NCBI GenBank assembly: GCA_002296525.1
Contig: DBIA01000014.1
Span: forward strand, 35,603-53,757
Reading direction: 5' to 3'
Source: Candidatus Neomicrothrix sp. UBA814
GTDB lineage: Bacteria > Actinomycetota > Acidimicrobiia > Acidimicrobiales > Poriferisodalaceae
DNA: 18,155 bases
Below the pieces are notes generated by a model. It worked only from the letters and a program-made list of their open reading frames with translations. It did not search any database and was not told the DNA's origin. A program made the position numbers and the translations under genes. Within the stretch, counting starts at the first letter, position 1, and every line of letters begins with the position of its first letter. Shown here one piece after another: positions 1 to 6,514 of the stretch.

Positions 1-33
1 CTGCCTCATCCTGGTGTTGTCAGGCACAAATTA

Positions 34-195
34 TTATCTAGCGCTCCTCAACGCTTTCATTAACTTGAAATAGAGCGATGCACCAAAGGCGAGAATCACA
101 ACAATACCCACGTTTAACGAAGTAGTCGTTAGGGCCAACGCCCCTACAACAACGCCAACAAGTGCGGCCGATGGTTTGATTCTCACTCTTAACAT
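34..195 (-). CDS. Small two-helix membrane protein, hypothetical
   Basis: An ATG-initiated 53-aa ORF on the minus strand. It opens with a basic stretch (MLRVRIK), followed by two hydrophobic segments at about residues 10-27 and 29-46, and ends in a basic tail (KLMKALRSAR). This fits a positive-inside hairpin membrane protein. The frame is closed upstream by a TAA, with no other ATG, so the start is the only plausible one. A weak purine-rich stretch (AAGAGG) lies about 15 nt upstream and is a poor ribosome site. I recognise no family. It could be a chance ORF, but hydrophobicity and charge layout favour a real small protein. Confidence 0.4.
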   Translation of the reverse strand: MLRVRIKPSAALVGVVVGALALTTTSLNVGIVVILAFGASLYFKLMKALRSAR

Positions 196-244
196 CCTAA
201 AGCGGCCGCCTCTTGGGCAGTCTGTTTCTTTTATTCCTTAAGGC

Positions 245-290
245 AGCCGTTAGACGGCTTCCTGTGCGGAGATTTTTGTCGTTTTAGGGG
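245..290 (+). repeat. T-element copy 1: hairpin plus TTGTCGTTTTAGG
   Basis: A 6-bp perfect hairpin (AGCCGT-tag-ACGGCT, 245-259) is followed by a T-rich stretch and the motif TTGTCGTTTTAGG at 276-288. The same 13-mer recurs at 757-769 and 15261-15273. Here and at 15261 the similarity runs on through GGG and then an AATTA block. The element sits between two minus-strand genes, so a + strand terminator would have nothing to terminate. Confidence 0.55.
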
Positions 291-315
291 CAGGAATTAG
301 ATGCTCTCCATGCAT

Positions 316-720
316 TTAAGAAGTGCAAAAGTGGATTTCGTTTTCGCTAAAGGAAGTGATCTGGACATTTTTCAAATTGTTGTGCGTTCGCTCCAAAGCC
401 GCTCGAAGATCCGCCGCAACGGAATTCTTAGCGTCAAGTTTTTCAACGATTCGAGAGATTTCATTGAGGTCTTCACACACCGCGTCTAGGTCTTCTGCCG
501 ATATGCCCAATAGGTCGCCCGCTTTAAGGCTTCGGCCGTCTATGAGTGTGAAACCCGCGTCGCCTTGCTCGGGGTCAGCCTTCACTTCACCTCTAATGTC
601 GCCGAGCTTCATAAACGCGGCGTTTCGTTGCCTGACCTCATCAGATTCGTTGGGATAGGTAACCGCAACAACACCCACCAACACCACGAACGCCACAGAA
701 AGAACAGCCACAATTCTCAT
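316..720 (-). CDS. Membrane-anchored or secreted hypothetical protein, 134 aa
   Basis: This ORF is read from the ATG at 720; the frame stays open further upstream to a TTG, but that would add a tail without signal character. Residues 1-22 form a basic start (MR) and a long hydrophobic segment (IVAVLSVAFVVLVGVVAV), a signal peptide or single N-terminal anchor. The rest is soluble and acidic with helical character. It contains FTLIDGRSLKAGDLLG at about residues 57-72, then an amphipathic helix rich in D, E, L and R. No enzyme motif is visible and I do not recognise the family. It is likely exported and attached to the membrane outer face. T-elements lie on both sides, so it may be single-gene cargo. 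Confidence 0.55.
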   Translation of the reverse strand: MRIVAVLSVAFVVLVGVVAVTYPNESDEVRQRNAAFMKLGDIRGEVKADPEQGDAGFTLIDGRSLKAGDLLGISAEDLDAVCEDLNEISRIVEKLDAKNSVAADLRAALERTHNNLKNVQITSFSENEIHFCTS

Positions 721-756
721 AAACGCAGAATAGCCGCCCCGCAATTCGGCGCGACG

Positions 757-769
757 TTGTCGTTTTAGG
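757..769 (+). repeat. T-element copy 2: TTGTCGTTTTAGG motif
   Basis: An exact copy of the 13-mer seen at 276-288 and 15261-15273. Here it overlaps the stop codon of the minus-strand recombinase relic (TAA at 765-767). The hairpin usually found before it is not clear at this copy. Confidence 0.5.
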
Positions 770-935
770 CCACGGCCTCATCTTCGTCTTCGCGGTAAAC
801 GGCGACGATGTTGATGGCAAGGTCTTCGGCTTTGTTGCGAAGAGTGCGCTCCTGCTGGCCTACGGACTTGCCGTCGTCCTCGGTGCTTCGCCGTAGATAG
901 ATGGCTGCGGTATTGGTTTCCATACTTATAGGCAT
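765..935 (-). pseudogene. Serine recombinase, truncated N-terminal catalytic domain
   Basis: A 56-aa minus-strand reading frame starts MPISMETNTAAIYLRRST and continues EDDGKSVGQQE to AVYREDEDEA before a stop. The pattern Y-L-R-R-S-T, then S-V-x-Q-Q-E about ten residues on, then a hydrophobic strand ending Y-R-E-D, is the start of the serine recombinase/resolvase catalytic domain. The Ser of RRST (residue 17 from the first ATG) sits where the nucleophile belongs. Family members run to 180-550 aa, so almost all of the protein is missing. A GGGAG ribosome site about 9 nt before the ATG at 935 is kept and is shared with the relic at 12252-12320. That supports the upstream ATG over the one at 923. 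It is a relic unlikely to be active. Confidence 0.75.
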
Positions 936-1057
936 GGACGGGACTCCCTGAGTTGTTTCAGGTGACCGGCAGATTCTTTAATTTTGCGTTTGAGTACGAG
1001 TCCTGTAGCGCCCACACCGACAAATGTGACGGCCCCAACTGGGGTCCGTGATTGCTT
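882..1057. repeat. Long repeat, partner of 12267-12440
   Basis: This stretch and 12267-12440 share the recombinase 5' coding end, its ribosome site, a short AT-rich spacer, the tRNA-3'-end-like core and a GACCCC/GGGGTC-type hairpin. Blocks such as GGTGCTTCGCCG, TGGCTGCGGTATTGGTTTCC and ACCGACAAATGTGACGG are identical in both. The pair differs by scattered substitutions and small indels, so it is an old duplication or two insertions of related elements. Confidence 0.8.
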
Positions 1058-1103
1058 GCTTCGATGACGCTTAGCAAGCATGTTTCAGTACTGAGCTAGG
1101 CGC
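997..1103 (+). repeat. M1 repeat copy A (tRNA-3'-end-like core)
   Basis: It starts CGAGTCCTGTAGCGCCCAC, which reads like the T-loop, T-stem 3' strand and acceptor 3' strand of a tRNA. A GGCCCC-aact-GGGGTC hairpin follows, then TGCTTGCT...AGCAAGCA as an 8-bp stem (loop about 12 nt), and the tail GTACTGAGCTAGGCGC that is shared with copy D. The distance from GTCC to the end of AGCAAGC is about 80 nt, as in the other full copies. Confidence 0.75.
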
Positions 1104-1165
1104 GCAAAGTCCTAGTTTTTCATTTCAACGGGGCTAGAGATCCAGGCGACCGGCCTGTAGCGCCA
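1104..1165 (+). repeat. M2 repeat copy A (partial)
   Basis: This follows M1 copy A directly and aligns by eye with 5155-5240 and 14406-14487. Shared blocks are an AAAG...TTT...CA/TT start, then AACGGGG, then AGAGATCCA with a following GACC-GGCC. It ends without the terminator hairpin found in the other two copies and runs into the 3' end of the minus-strand gene at 1178. Confidence 0.5.
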
Positions 1166-1177
1166 GCTCTAGGTTGG

Positions 1178-1789
1178 TCAGAAGAGCCGTTTACCTAATA
1201 CGCGACCGATTGGGTTCAGGTTTTGCTCAGCCATCATCGCCTTGACCGCAGGGTCAGCAAGGTTTTTGTGAGATGCCTCGAGAATCGCGTCCAGTGAATC
1301 ACCTGATTGGAAGAGAATTCCGACTCCTGTCATCTCAGCTCCTGCGGTAATCCTGAGTTGCGCCATTCCTCGCGCACCTTGGGAGAGATTTTCCCAAATC
1401 ACATCGGCATTTGCATCGATCGTTTCTTGATCTCGGCCTCCTCCGCCTTGGACATAGAACGCTGAACCGTAGTCACCGGCTCGCTCACCGCGTTCGACTT
1501 CCGTTGTCATAAGGCTCCGTCGAAGAAGAGTTACTCCAAAGTCTTGCATTAGTGCCGCGTAACCGGGATCGGCTTCGAGTTCTTCTGCAGCTGAAGCAAA
1601 GGAGTCAACGCTATCCCATTCACCGTTTACGAATACGCTCCCCGCAGCTTCACCTCCGAGTATGACGCGCATTCCCTGCACATCAGAAGCACCAACGCTG
1701 CGCATCTTGGGCACCATTGTGTTGTTCATGTGATCGACGAAGCCGTTGAGATCGGCGACTCTCATCACGCTTGCTTGCCATATAGACAT
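1178..1789 (-). CDS. Two-domain ABM-like (dimeric alpha/beta barrel) protein
   Basis: A 203-aa protein with no signal peptide. It shows an internal duplication: residues about 9-95 (VMRVADLNGFVDHM to LLRRSLM) and about 108-203 (YGSAFYVQ to LGKRLF). Each half carries a strand-helix-strand pattern ending in a D-S-x-D/L block and a helix of the type ADPxxxAxM. This is typical of antibiotic-biosynthesis-monooxygenase/EthD-type ferredoxin-like folds, many of which are small oxygenases or stress proteins. The ATG at 1789 is chosen over a GTG at 1798 because AGAGGTG lies about 8 nt before it. It also gives the same N-terminal length as the paralogue at 14611-15219 (202 aa), with which it shares RVAD, EWDS, LRRSL and YGS. 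Substrate unknown. It is the only gene between M1 copies A and B. Confidence 0.75.
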   Translation of the reverse strand: MSIWQASVMRVADLNGFVDHMNNTMVPKMRSVGASDVQGMRVILGGEAAGSVFVNGEWDSVDSFASAAEELEADPGYAALMQDFGVTLLRRSLMTTEVERGERAGDYGSAFYVQGGGGRDQETIDANADVIWENLSQGARGMAQLRITAGAEMTGVGILFQSGDSLDAILEASHKNLADPAVKAMMAEQNLNPIGRVLGKRLF

Positions 1790-1914
1790 AGTCCGCACCT
1801 CTAGTCATTTTCTTCCGGCTCCCCACGAAACCGGTTAAGGAAAAGTTACTCCGAAGTGCGAGAGCGACGCCGAATATTTCACAAGTTGAAGTTATTTGTC
1901 ACATTTCTCGGGGT

Positions 1915-1998
1915 GAGTCCTGTAGCGCCCACGTGGATTCCGAAAACCGGACTTCGTGCCTCCATGATCGCTCGCCTCGATGAGGTTTAGCAAGCATG
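1915..1998 (+). repeat. M1 repeat copy B
   Basis: It starts GAGTCCTGTAGCGCCCAC and continues through a variable middle to CCATGATCGCTCGCCTCGATG and TTAGCAAGCATG. The 45-50 bp before it (ATTTCACAAGTT, then TTCTCGGGG) also resemble the sequence before copy D, so homology extends upstream of the core. The gene downstream is the subtilase. Confidence 0.75.
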
Positions 1999-2091
1999 AA
2001 GCAGGAGAGCCCTACTTCTTCGGCGATGCCAGCGCCTTTAAGATTAATGTTCCCACTTAAGTTTCGGTACATAGATTTGAAGGGCCGGTAC

Positions 2092-4893
2092 ATGAAGAAG
2101 CTTTTCGTGCCTTTCATTGTGGTTTTGTTGGTGTCGGCTGCTTGCGGTGATGGTGGCGACCGGCAAGATTTTGTGCGTCAGGCATCTTTCGGCGAGCCTG
2201 GCGGTGAGATCGGGGTGCGACTTGAGCGCGAGCCGAGTGTGTCTAAATACGCGATGCCTGATGAGCTTGTGCAGATTAGTAAGGTCCCCGAACCTCTTTA
2301 CCCCTCGAAGGAACTGCTGGAAATTTTAGGTTGGCTCGAAAAGGGTGTGGGTCGGATTCCGGTGATGCTGCAGTTACCGGTTACATGGACGCCAGAAGGT
2401 GTTTTGGCTGGTGGTCCAGATCTATCTAAATCCAGAGAGGTGCGCGAGCAGAGGGGTCGAATTAGCAGGGCGGCGCAGGCGGTGCAGCGTTCGCTGTTTG
2501 CAAATCGTGATTATGTCGAATCGTCGATTGATCTTGATGAATTTGAACGTCTGTATCTGGAGTGGCAAGGCAACGAGAATCGACTCGGCAAAGAAGGTGA
2601 CTCTTCAAAGCTCTCTCAAGGAAGAGCGAAGGAAGAATCTCGAGTTCCTGGTCGTCTCAACCAAACCGCACGGCGACAGGAGCGAACGCAAGCTCGCATA
2701 GTTGCTGGTGACTATTTTGCTTCGTTGAGTCCGGTGCCGGGAGTCCGGGCGCTTGTAACGGTTGATGAGCTGCAAGACCTATATAAGAAGCGACTTATTG
2801 TTGGAGTTGACATTGACGGCGTTGAGTTTCCGAGCCTTGTAGACAGTTCCTCGGACGCTCTAATGGGTACCGACTCCGTTAGTTCCCTGTGGGGTGTCGA
2901 TGGTGCAGGTACGACTGTTGCGATTCTTGACTCCGGCGTATATCTGAATCATCCTGCATTTGCGGGACGAATTGTGTCGCAGGCGTGCTACACGGTTGAT
3001 AATTCTTGCCCCTTGGGGGCAGCTACCTCAACGCTTGCGGGCTCCGCTACGCCTTGTACCGGGCAGTCCACAACGGGCGGCTGGCGATGTGATCACGGGA
3101 CTCATGTCGCTGGCATAGCTGTAGGTGGCTCCGTTGCTACTGGGTCAGTTCCCGGTAATGGGGGATCTGTTGAGCCTGCTGACGGGTGGCACGTTGGCGT
3201 TGCCCCTGGGGCAAATTTGATGGCGATACGAATTGCGAATAACAGCAGCTCTGCATCGCTCAGCAGTTATGTCCTCGGCTGGAATCGGGTAGCGGCGCTC
3301 GCTTTTCCGCTAAATATTGTTTCAGCTAACTTGAGTTACGGCCCGGCCAATAGTCCTGCGAATGCTCCATGTGACGGGACTTGGTCAGCAGGAGAGACCG
3401 CACTCTCTAATTTGGTATCTGTCAATGTTGCGCCGACGAAATCCTCGGGCAACGATGGCTTCCCGACGGCTGTCGGTGGTAACTCGTGTATTAGCAATTT
3501 TGTTGTAGTGGGAAACACAACTGATGGCGACGCTGTTTCGAACACTTCGAATTTCCACTCGACGCTGCTTGACATCCAGGCACCAGGTACTGGAATAGTT
3601 GCAGCATCGGGGGTCGCTAGGGCTGGCGGGAGCACTCCTCAAGGATCTCTGGAATTCGAAGCCAAAACCGGAACCTCCATGGCGGCGCCTCAAGTAGCAG
3701 GAGCTTGGGCTCTCGCCCGACAACTAATGCCCACAGCAAACGTTGCGACTATAAGAAGCCTTTTCCGAGGAACCGGCGTACCGGTTTCGGATAACCGAAC
3801 CCTAGGAACAGGACTGTGGGTCCCAAGACTCGATGTTGCAGCTGCACTTCCTGTCTATTCGGCATTAGGAACTCTGCCCGACCATCTCGAATTTTATCCC
3901 GGTAAAAGGAGAACGTATTCGGAAGGAACGGGGCTCAGGAAAGAAAGACTTGGGCCTGCAGTGCCAGTGAGCCAATGGAAGGGCACTATTAATCTGAGTG
4001 AATCCATAGTTAATACGGCCTCTGCAGGAGCTCGGGATAAGGCTTATCTATATTTCTCTACTCGAGGCGCTCCAGCCAGCGCAGTGCGCGTCAACGGAAC
4101 CTGGTACTGGTCGGGACAAGAAGAGTTCGAAACACTTGGCGTGTCTACAGCCCCTTGTCGCGAACTTGGGCCCCTTCGTTCATATCGAATCGACATGTCC
4201 AATAACCAAGACGGTCTCGTCAAGGGCAACAATGAAATTATGATTCAGGTCGCCTCTCCAAGCGGCACTGCGGATGGTGCATCAATTCTGCTTATTGGAA
4301 GCCCTAGTCGCTCGAATGTGTCGAGCAAAGAGATAGGAGTGATTCTTTCCCACGGAGTATCGGTCCTAGATGAAACGAGTGTGGCATCGGCTGCACTTAC
4401 TGTGTCCGTTCCCTTAGACGACAGGTACCTAAGACTCCACGTGGGAGTTGGTGATGGTCAAGCATCATATGAGTCGGGAATTTTGTTCCGAACATCAACT
4501 AATGCTTTTGGAAAGGTCGTTACCCCGGACTCAATGTTTTCGGGGTCGGATGGGTTTAACTGGGATGACATAACTTTTAACCTGACCGGATCAGGTTTAA
4601 CCGGCTACCCGGGCCTCGCCGTCATTTCCCATAACGAAGCAGAACCGGGCGCGGTAAGGGACTGTCTTGGTTGGATCTACACAGCACTTAATATTCACCC
4701 AGGGATTCTGGATGGATGGCAAGTGACTGTTCCAGGTGTCGATTTTGTTCCTCAAGGATGGAATGACATTCCTATCGGGGTCGATCCTTTGAACTTTATG
4801 CTCCCGTTTGACTTCGGTGAATTTGATTATCCACCGCCCGATCTGATTCCGTTCGTGCCTCAGCCTGTTGATTGGCCTGCCGTTCCTAAGTGA
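2092..4893 (+). CDS. Secreted lipoprotein subtilase (S8 family serine protease)
   Basis: A 933-aa protein. The frame is open from 1996, but the ATG at 2092 follows GAAGGG by about 7 nt and begins a clear lipoprotein signal (MKKLFVPFIVVLLVSAAC, lipobox Cys 18). Residues about 20-250 form a charged prodomain region. The S8 catalytic domain then shows all key residues: Asp280 in VAILDSGV, His335 in DHGTHVAG, oxyanion Asn454 in SSGND and Ser529 in GTSMAAPQVAG. Insertions between Asp and His carry several Cys residues, probably disulfides. About 330 residues after the catalytic domain have no recognised fold and end in a Pro-rich tail (DYPPPDLIPFVPQP). The expected role is extracellular proteolysis while tethered to the cell surface. 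A 54-aa ORF is coupled at its stop. M1 copies B and C lie on either side. Confidence 0.95.
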   Translation: MKKLFVPFIVVLLVSAACGDGGDRQDFVRQASFGEPGGEIGVRLEREPSVSKYAMPDELVQISKVPEPLYPSKELLEILGWLEKGVGRIPVMLQLPVTWTPEGVLAGGPDLSKSREVREQRGRISRAAQAVQRSLFANRDYVESSIDLDEFERLYLEWQGNENRLGKEGDSSKLSQGRAKEESRVPGRLNQTARRQERTQARIVAGDYFASLSPVPGVRALVTVDELQDLYKKRLIVGVDIDGVEFPSLVDSSSDALMGTDSVSSLWGVDGAGTTVAILDSGVYLNHPAFAGRIVSQACYTVDNSCPLGAATSTLAGSATPCTGQSTTGGWRCDHGTHVAGIAVGGSVATGSVPGNGGSVEPADGWHVGVAPGANLMAIRIANNSSSASLSSYVLGWNRVAALAFPLNIVSANLSYGPANSPANAPCDGTWSAGETALSNLVSVNVAPTKSSGNDGFPTAVGGNSCISNFVVVGNTTDGDAVSNTSNFHSTLLDIQAPGTGIVAASGVARAGGSTPQGSLEFEAKTGTSMAAPQVAGAWALARQLMPTANVATIRSLFRGTGVPVSDNRTLGTGLWVPRLDVAAALPVYSALGTLPDHLEFYPGKRRTYSEGTGLRKERLGPAVPVSQWKGTINLSESIVNTASAGARDKAYLYFSTRGAPASAVRVNGTWYWSGQEEFETLGVSTAPCRELGPLRSYRIDMSNNQDGLVKGNNEIMIQVASPSGTADGASILLIGSPSRSNVSSKEIGVILSHGVSVLDETSVASAALTVSVPLDDRYLRLHVGVGDGQASYESGILFRTSTNAFGKVVTPDSMFSGSDGFNWDDITFNLTGSGLTGYPGLAVISHNEAEPGAVRDCLGWIYTALNIHPGILDGWQVTVPGVDFVPQGWNDIPIGVDPLNFMLPFDFGEFDYPPPDLIPFVPQPVDWPAVPK

Positions 4894-5057
4894 TGTCTGC
4901 TGTTGGAGCACAGCTTGTGGAAAGTAAGGGATTCTTCTTTGCCGCTATTTCGGACGCTAGGTCTGAGGCAGCGGTGATAGCGCAAATCCCTGTAGCGGAG
5001 ATACAGCGCGATTTCCCGCGTCTGTTTCTCCGGAGCAACAGATTTTCCGAAATATAG
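4893..5057 (+). CDS. Small ORF translationally coupled to the subtilase, hypothetical
   Basis: A 54-aa ORF whose ATG overlaps the subtilase stop (TGATG), which predicts translation by termination-reinitiation. It has no signal peptide or membrane helix. The sequence starts MSAVGAQLVESKGFFFAAIS, continues as an Ala/Glu-rich helix, and ends FPRLFLRSNRFSEI. The aromatic strand, helix and final strand-like FLRSNRF faintly recall one half of a SPOR-type fold, but this is too weak for a call. If real, it might be a cytoplasmic partner or the remnant of a longer gene cut by the M1 insertion that starts 9 nt after its stop. Confidence 0.45.
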   Translation: MSAVGAQLVESKGFFFAAISDARSEAAVIAQIPVAEIQRDFPRLFLRSNRFSEI

Positions 5058-5065
5058 GTTTCTAT

Positions 5066-5150
5066 TCGAGTCCTGTAGCGCCCACGCTCAAACGCAAAAC
5101 TCTGGCCAGAGGTCCAAGATCGCTCGCCTGGATGAGGCTTAGCAAGCATG
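5066..5150 (+). repeat. M1 repeat copy C
   Basis: It starts TCGAGTCCTGTAGCGCCCAC, with a CTCTGGCCAGAG palindrome in the variable middle, then GATCGCTCGCCTGGATGAGG and TTAGCAAGCATG. M2 and a terminator hairpin follow it directly, making a ~210 bp M1-M2-T block. Confidence 0.8.
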
Positions 5151-5154
5151 TTTG

Positions 5155-5240
5155 CGCAAAGCCCTCTTTCTTTACTTGAACGGGGGGGCGGAGACCCCCA
5201 CGGCCAGGCTGGTAACCGCTAACAATTTATTCAATGATAA
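5155..5240 (+). repeat. M2 repeat copy C
   Basis: Shared with 14406-14487: a TTTACTTG/GCTTGAAC block, a G-run, CGGAGA-C/T-CC, CCAGGC, then a CCGCTAA-C/T-AA block and TTATT. It contains a GGGG...GAGACCCCC inverted repeat able to form a strong hairpin. Confidence 0.65.
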
Positions 5241-5243
5241 GAG

Positions 5244-5276
5244 GTCGCCCTTCGGGGCTGCGTTTTGTAATTTTAG
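5244..5276 (+). terminator. Intrinsic terminator with UUCG loop (T-element copy 3)
   Basis: The stem GTCGCCC-ttcg-GGGCTGC (5244-5261, one mismatch and one wobble) is followed by TTTTGTAATTTTAGG. It could end + strand transcription from the subtilase pair through M1 and M2. It also belongs to the recurring T family, here with a diverged tail. Confidence 0.7.
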
Positions 5277-5327
5277 GTCAGGTTTTAAGCCCTATCGGCT
5301 CTCCTAAACTTGAAGAATCGTGGAAAC

Positions 5328-6347
5328 CTAGGAAATTTTTTCGTGGCGGCCGTCAGCGTGAATGGCAAAGCGTTGCTCTATTGATCCGTGATTCGGCTCT
5401 TCGTTAGGCCAGGGCCAGCCTCCGAACTGTGTGGCTTGGTAGTCACGAAAGGCGTCTCGGATCTCGCGCTCGGTGTTCATCACAAACGGACCGTATTGCG
5501 CCACTGGCTCTCTGATCGGGCGACCCTGAAGGATCATGATTTCTATTCCTCCAGAGCCCGCAGTTAACTCAATTTCTTTCTCGGCTCGGACCAGCACGCC
5601 AGTCCCTGCATCGATTTCAGTGCCACCGATCGCAACAGTTGACCCTTCGAACGCGTATAGCGCTCGATTGGACGCAGCATCTCCCGCCGGAAGGCCGAAA
5701 CGCGCATTGGGTTCCATAGACAAGTGCCAAATAGCGACGTGGTTTTCGTCGCTGGAAGCCCAACTGTTAGGCGGAGGATCAGCTGGTATGAGATCACGGA
5801 TGGGGCCGGCTAACGCGGTGAGGCTGACGGCACCACGATCATTTGCCCCTTTGACGATCTCCGTAGGTGTCATGTGACTCCACAGCATCGTGAAGTAGGG
5901 ATTAACCATCTTGTCGCTGGCGGGCAAATTTAGCCAAATCTGGAAAAGCTCTAAGGGATTCTCTGCGTCGTTGTTGATCAAGGGGAACATCTCGCAATGT
6001 TGAACACCTGATCCGGCAGTCATCCACTGAGTGTCACCCTTGCCGAAACGAGCGGTTGCTCCAAGTGAGTCCGCGTGATCTATATAACCATCACGCACAT
6101 AAGTGATGGTTTCAAACCCCCGGTGGGGGTGTTTAGGGAAGCCGGGCACTGTTCGACCGTGATACATGCTCCAACCCTCTCGACCTGAAAAGTCATTGCC
6201 GAGCTGGCGACCACTGAGCGAGACGCCGGGTGCCAAAGCTCCGTCGCTAGCTGGGTAGTCGTCGTGGTGGTGCGCCACGAATAAGAAAGGATCGAATGTG
6301 GGCCACTGAGACCCTAGGGGAAATTTCTGCAGCACCAACTCCGCCAT
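5328..6347 (-). CDS. Pirin family protein (bicupin)
   Basis: A 339-aa bicupin, slightly longer than the usual ~290 aa. The N-terminal cupin holds the pirin metal-site pattern: His residues in FPKHPHRGFETITYV, a further His in YIDHADS, and Glu in VQHCEM, together with GDTQWMTAGSG. The second cupin lies at about residues 190-265. The C-terminal pirin block LQGRPIREPVAQYGPFVMN is complete. Family members bind Fe/Mn and act as quercetinase-like dioxygenases or redox-responsive regulators of metabolic enzymes; which applies here is unknown. The start is the ATG at 6347, without a strong ribosome site. It lies 167 nt after the acyl-CoA ligase and may be a separate transcript. Confidence 0.93.
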   Translation of the reverse strand: MAELVLQKFPLGSQWPTFDPFLFVAHHHDDYPASDGALAPGVSLSGRQLGNDFSGREGWSMYHGRTVPGFPKHPHRGFETITYVRDGYIDHADSLGATARFGKGDTQWMTAGSGVQHCEMFPLINNDAENPLELFQIWLNLPASDKMVNPYFTMLWSHMTPTEIVKGANDRGAVSLTALAGPIRDLIPADPPPNSWASSDENHVAIWHLSMEPNARFGLPAGDAASNRALYAFEGSTVAIGGTEIDAGTGVLVRAEKEIELTAGSGGIEIMILQGRPIREPVAQYGPFVMNTEREIRDAFRDYQATQFGGWPWPNEEPNHGSIEQRFAIHADGRHEKIS

Positions 6348-6514
6348 ATTCTTAGCCTATGAACACCGGCGATCTTTCTCGCAGCCCACAGCGGTCAATT
6401 ACTCAGACGATATAAATACGCAAACTCTGCAGCACTGGACGACCTGGGTCCATACAACACAACCAACAACCAGTACTTCGAGCCGCATAAACACTGGGAT
6501 AGGTCCCGCGGAGT

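Noticed and set aside
926..1081. Minus-strand 51-aa ORF over M1 copy A with a hydrophobic stretch (TPVGAVTFVGVGATGLVL), overlapping the recombinase start
   Set aside because: Copies B and C read the same core in other frames and copy E stops early, so conservation is at DNA or RNA level and not protein level. The ORF is probably fortuitous.
3385..3723. Minus-strand ORFs within the subtilase gene
   Set aside because: They are shadows of a strongly supported coding frame and show low-complexity, Ser/Arg-rich composition without motifs.
5066..5276. Integron attC site
   Set aside because: The repeats lack paired RYYYAAC and GTTRRRY ends at attC spacing, there is no integron integrase, and the palindromes are a UUCG terminator and unrelated stems.
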